This document shows positions 1-9,478 of a DNA stretch of 64,000 bases, piece after piece. Every line of letters starts with the position of its first letter. The stretch's first letter is position 1. The notes below the pieces were generated by a model. The model saw only the letters and a program-made list of their open reading frames with translations, was not told the DNA's origin and searched no databases. Made by a program: the position numbers and the translations under genes. Origin of the DNA: Rhabdophis nuchalis (taxonomy: Eukaryota; Chordata; Lepidosauria; Squamata; Natricidae); assembly GCA_039707465.1 (NCBI GenBank), contig CM077644.1, positions 143,252,962 to 143,316,961 of the forward strand, written 5' to 3'.

Positions 1-1875
1 TCCGAAGCCGACCGAACACTAGTGAGAACCCATATTAGGGCTTACTTAGTGGCGATAAGGGTGGCCAAACGTGAGTATTGTGCCACCCTAATTGCATCCG
101 CAGATAACCGCCCTGCCGCCCTGTTTGGGGTGACCCGCTCCCTCCTTCACCAGAGGCCGCGGGAAGCCCCTCTACAAGGGCGAGCAGAGGAATTTGGGAT
201 TTATCTGCAGGAGAAAATCACTCGGATTCGGAATGAGCTACCCTCCATCGACAGTGGTCCTGTGGGACTGTCCGAGGCTAGTCTTGAGGTTCCTGCTTGG
301 GAGGAGTTTGACTTTGTTACCACCGAGGATATGGACAGGCTGTCAAGGAAACTTAGAGCGACCACATGTTTATTGGACCCGTGTCCCTCCTGGCTTGTAC
401 TGGCATCCTGGGAGACGACACGAGGCTGGCTCCAGGGCATTGTCAACGCATCTTTGAGTGAGGGGTCCTTGCCTGCCGTCTTGAAAGAGGCGGTAGTGAG
501 GCCCCTCCTCAAGAAGCCGTCCCTGGACCCAGCTTTACTAGAGAACTATCGTCCAGTCTCCAACCTTCACTTTCTGGTGAAGGTTGTTGAGAGTGTGGTA
601 GCCCAACAGTTTCCACAACACCTGACGGAAGTTGATTATCTAGACCCGCGCCAGTCCGGCTTCCGACCCGGTCACAGTACCGAGACGGCATTGGTCGCGT
701 TGGTTGATGATCTCTGGAGGGCGCGGGATAGAGGGTATTCCTCTATCCTAGTCCTATTAGACCTCTTGGCGGCTTTTGATACCATCGACCATGGTATCCT
801 ATTGCACCGACTGGGGGGGTTGGGGCTGGGAGGCACCGTTTTGCGGTGGTTCTCATCCTACCTCTCTGGTCGGTCGCAATATGTGTTGACGGGAGGGCAG
901 AGGTCGACCTCGAGACCCCTCTTATGTGGGGTTCCTCAGGGGTCGGTCCTCTCGCCCCTCCTGTTTAACACATATATGAAGCCGCTGGGTGAGATCATCC
1001 GTGGTTTTGGGGTGGAGTACCATCTGTACACTGACGACACCCAGCTGTACATATCCACCCCAGACCACCCCAACGATGCCGCCGAAGTGCTGTCCCGGTG
1101 TTTGGAAGCCGTACGGATCTGGATGGGTGGTAACAAACTCAAGCTCAACCCTGCCAAGACTGAGTGGCTGTGGTTTCCGGCACCCCGGTTCAGCCAGATT
1201 ACTCCAACTCTGGCCATTGGGGGCGAAACACTGGCCCCCGTGGAGAGGGCGCGCAATTTGGGTGTCCTCCTGGATTCCCGGCTGTCCTTGGAGGACCATG
1301 TGACGGCCGTGGCCAGGGGGGCGTTTCATCAGGTATGCCTGATGCGCCAATTGCGCCCCTTACTGGACCGGGCTGCCCTTTGCACAGTCACTCAAGCTCT
1401 CGTGACGTCCCGTCTCGACTACTGTAATGCTCTCTACATGGGGCTTCCCTTGAGGTGCACTCGAAAGCTACAGCTAGTCCAAAACGCAGCCGCGCGGGTA
1501 ATTACGGGAGCCACCAGAAGCTCCCATATAACACCAATCCTGCGCGAGCTGCATTGGCTTCCTGTGGTCTTTCGGGTGCGCTTCAAGGTTCTGACGACCA
1601 TCTTTAAAGCGCTCCATGGCTCGGGGCCTAGTTATATGCGAGACCGTCTCCTGCCCCATACATCCCTTAGACCGATCCGCTCCCACAGAGAGGGCCTTCT
1701 CAGGGTGCCGTCGGCCGGACAATGCCGACTGGCGACACCCAGGGGAAGAGCCTTCTCTGTGGCGGGCCCTGCCCTTTGGAACGACCTACTCCCTGAACTC
1801 CGGACCATCACCGACCTCCGCCTCTTCCGCAAATGTTTAAAGACATATTTTTTCCATCAAGCCGGCCTAGCCTAA
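1..1875 (+). mobile_element. L2/CR1-type LINE, ORF2 C-terminal part (reverse transcriptase)
   Basis: One reading frame is open from the first base to the stop at 1873-1875, so the element continues past the left edge and its endonuclease domain is outside the window. The protein is a non-LTR reverse transcriptase, which copies the element's RNA into DNA at a nicked target. Visible motifs in order are NYRPVSNL, SGFRPGHSTETAL, LLDLLAAFDTIDH with the first catalytic aspartate, GVPQGSVLSPLLF, and LYTDDTQLY in place of the usual YADD box. The end reads KTYFFHQAGLA before the stop. There is no internal stop in about 620 codons, so the copy looks young. The clade is judged from motif style; L2 and CR1 are hard to separate by eye. 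Confidence 0.9.
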
Positions 1876-2085
1876 CCTCCCATGGGGACTTTTAGAAAAG
1901 TTTTAAATTGGGTTTTTAATAATTGGTTTTTAGCACAGGATTGGGGATTATTTAATATATATTTTAAATTATTTGTCTATCTTCTATTGTGTATGTTTTT
2001 TAAATTTTCTGTGCGCCGCCCTGGGTCCTCTGTGGAGAAGGGCGGGATATAAATGTAAAAAAAAATAAAAAAAAAATAATGAGAT
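1876..2085 (+). mobile_element. 3' untranslated region and A-rich tail of the LINE
   Basis: After the stop the sequence becomes AT-rich and ends with a GC-rich hairpin-like stretch, gccgccctgggtcctctgtg..., then gggatataaatg and an A-rich tail at about 2057-2083. The same type of ending occurs at 22370-22440, which marks the true 3' end of this family. A target site duplication cannot be tested because the 5' end is outside the window. Confidence 0.8.
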
Positions 2086-2640
2086 TCAGTCAGCATTATA
2101 GTGCAATCCATGAGCTACCATCTAGAAATTCACATCAAGATTCCGGGCAGAAAATAATGTCCAGAATAAATACTAATCAGAATATACTTTACCCTTATTA
2201 ATTGCTTTATTCAGTTTTATTTTCAATTTAAGCAAGACAACATCTTGGATTTTCCAACAGGATTGCAACTAAAGGGTAATACTGAGTACTCATCGCTTAA
2301 TATCTTGCTAAAATATCCTCCTGGCCTTTTGTGAAGTGTTGAAGGCCTGATCAGGAGAAGCATGACTTTCTCCCCTATTACATGGCTATACCTACTCTGA
2401 AAAGCCTTTGTGCTGTCATAACCAAGCTAGGTATTAGTACTTTACTGTATGAAACAAGAATGGGCAGCTGCACTAGCTGGTGACTTTTCAGGCAAACTCA
2501 TTCTCTTGGCAATTGGAAACAATCTAGGACAGCTCACTTTGAATCAAGAATGGCTGGACAGCCTGGTGGCTGACTTTCTTGGTGGCCCCTGCCTTACATG
2601 TGGGAAGCTGTCTGCTCACAAGAAGCACAATCATTGTGGC
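2086..2640. other. AT-rich intergenic stretch, nothing recognised
   Basis: No exon, RNA gene or clear repeat could be recognised here. Open frames are short and uninformative. Confidence 0.5.
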
Positions 2641-2649
2641 ACCAAGCAC

Positions 2650-2850
2650 AGAGGAAATCATAGAATCCTCAGATGGAAGGGAATTCTAGTCCAACGCCGA
2701 AGGCAGGGCTCCTCATACCATTTGACACAATTGTCCAATCTTTTCTTAAAATCTCCATAATGGAGCACACATAACTCCGGGAGGCAAACTTCTTTCCCTG
2801 CTTTATGGTTCTCACTGTAAGCAAATTCCTCTCTATTTCCAGGATTGGAT
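2650..2850 (-). mobile_element. Old CR1 LINE 3' fragment
   Basis: The order of phrases 'agatggaagggaattctagtccaac', 'ataccatttgacacaattgtcc', 'ctccataatggagcac' and 'ggaggcaaac' is that of a squamate CR1 3' end read in reverse. It is heavily diverged. A TTTA/TTTG-rich simple repeat follows at about 2875-2915. Confidence 0.6.
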
Positions 2851-3447
2851 CTCTCCCCTCTTTTTCTTTTTTTGCTCTTATTTATTTATGTGTTTGTTTG
2901 TTTATTTATTTATTAATATTATAAGGTACAAAAGAAAATAGTAGGAAAGATAGGAGAGGGAATAGGGAAGAGAAAAATGTAGGAAAAAAGGGGGAAATGA
3001 AAGAAAAGGCATAGACTTCCGACTCTCTTTGGTGCAATAGAATAAGATAATAACTTGAAATCTCAACACAGAATAGAGGAAATTACAGATCGGACTCCCC
3101 TAGTTTGTCCCCTCCAATTGTACTGAGTGAACATTTCCTTCACCAGCACGTTCATGGCTACCTAGAAAGCTAGAGAAGGTTCAGGATATAGAAAATTGGA
3201 AGATCATAAATTTCACTACAGGATGCTTCCAACTGTATCGCATTTTGAATAATAATGATTTTTTTTACTTTTTTTGACTATTTTATGATTTGAAACATTT
3301 TGCCTTCTGTTGGCTTGTTTTAGTGCTACAGTAATTGGAGCTGCAGACCATTTAAATAAAAGCTGACAACTACTTTCTTGTTCTCTCAACCTCCATACTG
3401 CATATATTTCATTCTGGTTTGGAAGAATCTGTATTCACAGAGCTAAA

Positions 3448-3604
3448 TAACAGAATGACAGACTTGGAAAGGACTTTGGAGGTTTTCTTGTCCAATCCCC
3501 TGCACAAGTAGGAGACCCATTTCAGACAGGTGGCTGTCCCATCTCTTTTTAAAAACTTCCAGTAATGGAGTAGCTACAAGTTCTGAAGACAAACCATTCC
3601 ACTG
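3448..3604 (-). mobile_element. CR1 LINE 3' fragment
   Basis: The stretch contains 'cagacttggaaaggactttggagg', 'gtccaatcccctgcacaagtaggagaccc' and 'aaacttccagtaatggagtag', the diagnostic order of a reversed CR1 3' end. It is truncated and noncoding. Confidence 0.7.
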
Positions 3605-3649
3605 ATATGTCGTAGAATAACAGGGTTTATATATACTATCTGTAATATG

Positions 3650-4200
3650 CTCAAATTGTGGTTTGTCAAAACCGCTAATCTCCTAAAGTACTGCACCAAT
3701 CGCTTCCAAATTTTCACACAATGTTCCTTTCAAGTATGGCACCAATAATATATATAGAGAGAGATTGTGTAGATGTCACACCTGTGCCAGGTACATGCAA
3801 TGGAAATGTAAAAAATTGTAAAAAAAGGTAGGTAGATGGATACAGAGAGATCAGTGGGCCACAGGTATTATGTCATTCTTTATGACATTAATACTCTGTC
3901 CATAAGATGCAAGGAGAAATATAGTAGGTGGTTAGGTAGGCAGCTATAGGGATAGAGAGGGAGGGAGAAATGCAGTAGGTAGGTAGGTAGAGAGATAGAG
4001 AGGTAGAGGGAGAAATACAGTAGGTAGGTAGATAGGTAGGTAGAGGAATAGAGGGAGAAATACAGTAGGTAGGCAGGTTGAGGTTATACGGTGGTTGGGT
4101 GTACATGTTAGTGTGTGCAGGTGTAGATCTACACACAGATTGGTTGGCCATTTAACCAGACTGGGCCACAGCAACGCGTGCCCGGGAACGGCTAATAGAT
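3650..4200 (-). repeat. Dispersed element with CTAC/GTAG minisatellite, copy A
   Basis: Read on the minus strand this copy contains 'cacgcgttgctgtggccca', 'ggttaaatggccaaccaatctg', a block of CTAC units separated by 'tgtatttctccctct', and an end like 'aggagattagcggttttgacaaac'. The same order is found on the plus strand at 13590-14300. The element class is unknown to me. The predicted proteins rich in Tyr-Leu-Pro-Thr are products of the tandem repeat and not genes. Confidence 0.7.
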
Positions 4201-4281
4201 AGATTAGATAGATAGATAGATGGATAGATGGATAGATGGATAGATGGATAGATGGATAGACGGATAGACGGATAGATAGAA
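4198..4281. repeat. GATA/GATG microsatellite
   Basis: Tandem gatagatagatggatagatggatag units grade into gacggatag, next to the end of copy A. GATA repeats are common in snake genomes; no function is inferred. Confidence 0.9.
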
Positions 4282-4319
4282 GGGGGTTGTATGGGTAACT
4301 AGTCTGGCAATTTGCCAAA

Positions 4320-4970
4320 GAGTGAACATATCACTGTTACCTGGTTAACCTGACATGCAAAATAACGTAATTGGGCTCTCTGTACATTTTAGGCTCCCAG
4401 TGTTAATTGCTCGGAACTAGTTTAAAAAAAGAAAGCAGATGGTTCAGTTCATTGTTGGAGATGAATTATGCAGTTCCTATAATGGAGGGGTTATGCTCTT
4501 TAGTTGGTTAGTTTGGGATATCAATTATTTTAATGTGTTTTCAGACAGACTCGTTGCTTTTGTAGATGTGTATGTTTATTAAAGCTATATGCAACAGTTG
4601 GGAAACAAACAGAAAATAACAAATGGGAACAATTCCATTATTTTTCTCACAAGTATTCAGTGACCTGCAGAACTCTGTCTTTCGTGCTCTTTTTGCTTTT
4701 AAAACAACAGAAATGTTGGGATCCATTGTGGTCATAAACCAAGGACTACATATAACCTGCTCCTACATGTGACCTAAAACCACTTAGGTTAAAGGGGTGG
4801 TGAAATTCTGAGAATTAAAAATTGCTTCTGCATTTAAAAATACATCAGGTTGTTAACCAGTTTAGTGCTGGAAATGGGTTGCTTTTTTTCTAATCTTGCC
4901 ATCAACTGAGAGGCGGGAGGAAATTGGTGGAACTATAAGAAACAAGGCTGAAGCTGAAGTTAATACTCAG
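4320..4970. other. Unannotated intergenic stretch
   Basis: No exon, RNA gene or clearly classifiable repeat was recognised. Confidence 0.4.
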
Positions 4971-4979
4971 CAGGATCAA

Positions 4980-5575
4980 AAGATGTATGGGATTGTTGGC
5001 AGAAATGTCCATCTGGGTTCAGCTCCAAATGGGGAAAAAGACACTGGAGACATGGAGGCTGCTTGGAAAGATGGTTTAATGGTGGACAGGACCACATGAC
5101 TTGAGTCCTGAACAGAAAAGGGGGATCACATGCTTCAACGTTGGGTGAAGAAGAAGAGAAGGGCTGAGATGCTGAAAAGTCCCTGGTTTTATCCCCTCTC
5201 TGGCCTTTGATCTTAAGCTTGTATTCTGGTTGGTTGCCAGACTCCCATGGGGCCATGCAGGGGAAACTCTGTACAGGCTGTGCTTTGAATCCAGGTTTGG
5301 TTGAGGTCTCAGATGCCATGTGGCAAGTGGGTAAAGGTTAGTCATGCCTTAATCCCATCACCTTGGATTTGAAGGGGAGAACTCTTTATTATGTAAAGGG
5401 GCCGGCTTGGACATCTCAATGGACCATTGACAAAGGGGGTGGGGGCAGGAAGCTGCAGGGAGCTACATGTTTCTCCCTTTTCACATCCAGGGAGATGTAA
5501 TATTCTGCCTTTTCAATATTTCCTAGGATATTTCATTTTTCTGGGAGAGGGCTGGTTGATAACTTCCTACACTAT
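4980..5575 (+). repeat. Arm 1 of an inverted pair of unclassified repeats
   Basis: This arm contains 'aaatgtccatctgggttcag', 'agacactggagacatgg', 'ttggaaagatggtt', 'ggacaggaccacatg', 'gactcccatgggg' and, near its end, 'gatgtaatattctgcctttt'. The same landmarks recur in inverted order at about 6480-7010. About 80 bases of its end recur in direct orientation at 5872-5955. It may be an LTR or DNA element remnant; no coding potential is seen. Confidence 0.65.
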
Positions 5576-5871
5576 CACAAGGACTTCCTGAATACATCCT
5601 AAAAAAAAGTGAAGACATGAGGCTCCACCATAACTATTGTTAATTTCTTAAGCATTATGCATTACTCTTGAATCATCAAACAGTACCTTCAAAGTACTAA
5701 GTTTTAAACAGCAGCAGATAAAAATATCTGAACTGAAATAAATCTTTCCTTGGAATTTGTTGTAAAGTGGTTGCTCCTTATTTTCCCTTTTCAAATAAAA
5801 CAAACAACAGAAAGTCCAAGTGTTTTGTGATTTGAACACAAAGAGATTCAATGCCTTTTAATAACTTTTAA

Positions 5872-5955
5872 GGGAGATGTAATATTCTGCCTTTTCAATA
5901 ATTTCTAGGATATTTCATTTTTCTGGGAGAGGGCTGGGTGATAACTTCCTACAGG
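5872..5955 (+). repeat. Direct copy of the end of the 4980-5575 repeat
   Basis: The sequence from 'gggagatgtaatattctgcc' to 'ataacttcctaca' is nearly the same as 5491-5573, with only a few differences. Confidence 0.8.
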
Positions 5956-6479
5956 ATTGAATGGTGTTATCTTTTTTGGGGGTTCAGTTTCTGACCCCAC
6001 TACAGAAAAGTGTAATGGAGTTAAGAAGCCAAAAAAAGACTAAATGGTTGGATGGATTCTATGTTGGGGATGATATATAAAGCTTTGATTCACTGAAATG
6101 TTCATGGCTCCTTTTTTAATCCTGGGAGAAGCATTAGAGCAAACATGCAGACATCGCAAACACCCTTGTTCGTTTGAGCTGTTAAAAGTTTTGAAAAAAA
6201 TAATAAATGGTAGCTGAAAACTCAACGATCTTCTTGTAGCAGCAAAGGAAGGCAGCAAACTAAAGAAAAATAGGTAATACAGCAATCAGTACTATCATGC
6301 TCAAAATCATACTATCTGAAACAAACCTTTGTTTCAGAAGCTGACAATTGTGGCTCTGCTACCTCAGACATGTGGTTATTCTGTTCTTTGGATAGTTGTG
6401 AGCCAATTAAAAAAAAAGATGTCTAATCTGAGGAACAGAATTAGATCCAAACTATAAAATAAGTCATGTAGGCACTCAT

Positions 6480-7010
6480 CCCTTTCCTAGAAGAATGAAA
6501 TATTCTAGGAAATATTAAAAAGGCAGACTATTATACCTTCCTGGATGAGAAAAGGAGAAACATACTCTTGGAAAGCAGCCCCCACCTTTGTTAGTAGCCC
6601 CAGAAAGACTGTGCCATTCTATCTACAAGACAAAAGGCCTTTAGCCAATAGGGTGATGTGATTAGCCCTTACTCAAGATCCAAAGCAGGATAAAGCCATT
6701 AAGCAGTAATAGAAATTATCCAACGCACTTTCAGAACGCAAGATTCAACCAAGTCTAGGACTCAAGACAACCTACAAGTTACCCCTGCATAGCCCCATGG
6801 GAGTCTGACTGCAACTAATAGTATAAGGCTATAAGCTCACATTCAATAGGTTTTAAATTTCTCTCTCTTCCATGTGCTTAATTGCTCAGGTCCCAGGACC
6901 TAAAACCATGTGGTCCTGTCCAGATTGAACCATCTTTCCAAACAGCTGCCATGTTTCCAGTGTCTTTCTCCTACTTGGAACTGAACCCAGATGGACATTT
7001 CTTCCAACAG
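6480..7010 (-). repeat. Arm 2 of the inverted pair of unclassified repeats
   Basis: The reverse complement reproduces the 4980-5575 landmarks: 'aaatgtccatctgggttcag', 'agacactggaaacatgg', 'ttggaaagatggtt', 'ggacaggaccacatgg', then 'gactcccatgggg' and 'atatttcctagaatatttcatt'. It is more diverged or gapped in the middle. Confidence 0.6.
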
Positions 7011-7077
7011 TCGGATCCCTTCTTTGAATGTCCCACCCACAGAAACCATTGAACTAATTCCTGACATTAGTCTAGCT

Positions 7078-7138
7078 CAGTGTTTCTCAACCTTGGCGAC
7101 TTTAAGTCCTGTAGACTTCAACTCCCAGATTCTGGGAG
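7078..7138. mobile_element. One-armed hAT-like palindromic element (left arm only)
   Basis: It begins 'cagtgtttctcaaccttggc' and runs to 'actcccagattctgggagtt', then stops. The flanks gtctagct (7070-7077) and ttctagct (7139-7146) agree at 7 of 8 positions, as an hAT target duplication would. The other arm is missing. Confidence 0.6.
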
Positions 7139-7189
7139 TTCTAGCTGGTTCTTTTTTAAAAGAATACTTCAAAATATTGTAATCGTTGC

Positions 7190-7680
7190 ACTGCGGTCAA
7201 ATGTTGTATGAATCTCCCTTTTCACGACCTTTTCTGTAACTGCCGATTGCTCTCAGCCGCTCTTTTGGCTGGTGAAACCGAAAGTTGCAATCTAAGAACC
7301 CTAAAAGTTAGAAGAGGTCTTTAACGCCATCCAGCACAACCCCGTATTTTGCCCGGTGCCAAAAGGCTCAGCCAAGCCTCCCTTCAGAGTGCTGGCAAGG
7401 GGTGTGCTACGTCGGGCAACACCTCGGCGATTCAAGTCCCAGCGCCCGCAGCAGAGCTCCTGTTTGAGAGGGCGACCGGGAAGACTTATTGAGGGAGAAG
7501 GCTGCCTCCTCGCTCTCCCCGCTTGCGGGACTTGGAGCCTGTTGGGCCGGCACTGCCTGGCACCGCCCCGTCAGGAAGCAGCTGCCTGGTCGCCTTGCGT
7601 CGGCCTGCTCCGCTGGGTGTCGAAAGGCGGCTGCGAGCGTTGCCATGGAGGGGCGGCGACAGGCTGAGCCGAGGTAAAAA
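7190..7680 (+). promoter_or_regulatory. TBC1D2: CpG-rich promoter region of TBC1D2
   Basis: GC content and CpG density rise sharply here compared with the AT-rich surroundings. GC-box-like motifs occur at about 7563-7570 (ccgccccg) and 7650-7656 (ggggcgg). No TATA box is evident, as is common for CpG promoters. It lies about 1.4-1.9 kb upstream of the first certain coding exon. The transcription start site is not determined. Confidence 0.65.
7645..7673 (+). CDS. Possible first exon (start codon or upstream ORF) of TBC1D2
   Basis: Inside the CpG region an ATG in good context (tgccATGg) opens MEGRRQAEP and then meets a donor-like ccgag|gtaaaa. Human TBC1D2 also begins Met-Glu-Gly as I recall it. 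The exon would end in phase 2. Splicing straight to an acceptor at 9035 would stop just before the ATG at 9071, making this an upstream ORF; a weaker acceptor at 9052 would keep the frame. It may equally be noncoding 5' leader. Confidence 0.35.
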
Positions 7681-7689
7681 TAGCGGGTC

Positions 7690-8440
7690 GGTTTCGAGAT
7701 AATGACTAGCCTGGACTATCGGGTTGCGCATTAGGCAGAAGTTAACTTTTTTTTTTACTTCATGAGGGCAGCCGCCTTGGAATGTGCCGTAAAACAGGAG
7801 AAGCACAACCGTTGCTTCCCGGGCATTGCTCACCTGAATCACTGGCGATGGTTCTTAGGGCAGCTATGCTCTGAGGCTTGACGCCCCTGGTGCATAGCCT
7901 GTGACGCCGGAGTGGCCGAAAGGATATGCAGACAGGTAGTGTGGGGGTAAAAAAAGAAGAAGAAAAACAACAAGGTTGGAATTTCATTGCTTTGCTTTGT
8001 AGCCTGCCTTTTTTTTTCGGGTGCCCCCCCCCCCCATAATTCTGTGAGGTAGGCTGAGTTGAGAGGGTCAGTACAATGTACATAATTTATCTAATGGCAA
8101 ATTTTGCTTGAAAAGAAGCAGACAGATGGATTTCTCTCCTTTCCTTTTTAAAAAAAAAAATAGTGGGACCCCCACAAAAGGATGGGAATCCAAGGCAGCC
8201 ATCAGCTTTCCCATCTATTCATTTTAATGGTAGAATTCACAATCTCCTGGTTTCTAGCCGGGCGCCTGGTTTTGAAAATTTTTGAAGTCTCCATTTTGGT
8301 TCTTTCTTTGGCGTAGAGACTGGGATGTTTGTCTAATAATACAAAATTATATGACAAAGATGATAGCGGATATCATATTGAAGACAAACAAGTGTGCAAT
8401 TCTGGTTGTCTGGACTAATGCTATAAGTTCTTGTTGTGTT
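7690..8440. other. Presumed first intron, no feature recognised
   Basis: It contains a 12-base C run at 8024-8035 and A/T homopolymers. No conserved exon is visible. Confidence 0.4.
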
Positions 8441-8444
8441 TCAG

Positions 8445-8519
8445 AGGAGATGCAGGAGACGATTTTTCCACTTCTGATTCCTTTTTAGACAGGGCTGAGC
8501 AGTCTTTTGGTGACCAGAG
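8445..8519 (+). CDS. Possible alternative 5' exon, 75 bases
   Basis: A good acceptor (ttgttgtgtttcag) precedes 75 bases that end at ccagag|gttaaa. Read in the phase left by the candidate exon at 7645-7673, they encode GDAGDDFSTSDSFLDRAEQ and further residues without a stop. A length of 25 codons preserves phase. I do not recognise the peptide. It may be chance; transcript data would decide. Confidence 0.3.
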
Positions 8520-9070
8520 GTTAAATGTTGTAACTTTGGAAACGGCAGAAAGCTGTAGTGGGAAGACTGGTTATTTAGAGTCATTGTAGTAACAACTTAT
8601 ATTCTCTAAAACATTTCTCCGTTGTATTATGTAATATTATAAATGTTCAAAGTTCAACTCTTATTTTGCCTAAACTTGTTGGCAAGAGAAGGAATTTAAC
8701 ATTACACCACATCCTCTTGTCTATGCGTTTTAAAACTTCCTCTCCAAAGAAGAATTCAAAATGTACATACTTGAACCATATTCCTTGTTCCTAATAAAGA
8801 TGACTGCAAAGAATATATTTAAAAATAATATTTTTCTATTTATTTATGGCTTTAGCAGAATGAATAATACCAATTTATTTAAATAAAGGAAATGGAGAAA
8901 CATCTTTTCTACATTTGGCATTAGAAAAAAATTGTATTCTATTTGGAATTTCAGATAATCTTAGGTGACTGGTCTTATACTGGTTATATTTTATTGTTCT
9001 TAACTGGTGTCTCTTTTCTCTTTTTTGCAATTAGTATTCAACCATCAAAAGAGCTGTTGTTCAAAGAACT

Positions 9071-9478
9071 ATGAAATCAGATCATGAGGATAAAGAGGGT
9101 CTTCTTGTACCTGGGACATCAAACATGTCATCAGAGCAAAAAATGGCAGATACCGGGAGTAGCAATTGTGATATCATGAGAGTATCTCCATGTCCTGAAG
9201 TTTGGAAAAATGCTGATATAAAACCTAGCCAAGAAGCCTCCAGGAAAAAACTATGTGGTTATTTATATAAATGTTCTTCTAAAGCACCAATCAAGACCTG
9301 GAAGTCACGCTGGTTTTGCTATGATGAAAATAAATGCTATTTGCTGTACTACAGGACAGCACAGGATATTAATCCTTTAGGAAGCATAGAGATTTCCATT
9401 GGGAGTTTTGATCCGAAAGTGGGCGCAGATGAGGGTATTTTTGAAATCAGGACTCCCATCAAAGACTTTATTCTTAAG
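9071..9478 (+). CDS. TBC1D2: TBC1D2 exon 1: N-terminus and first half of PH domain
   Basis: It encodes residues 1-136. The first 58 are low-complexity and acidic to polar. The PH domain starts at KKLCGYL (residue 59) and includes the strand KTWKSRWFCYDENKCYLLYY and the block GIFEIRTP. The exon ends in phase 0 at aag|gtatgt. The start is the first in-frame ATG after an acceptor-like ttttgcaattag (9034); the frame stays open from 9035, so an upstream exon could extend the protein. Confidence 0.9.

Noticed and set aside
7356..7667. Overlapping open frames in the TBC1D2 CpG region
   Set aside because: High GC content explains them; only the short ATG at 7645 has a splice context worth listing.
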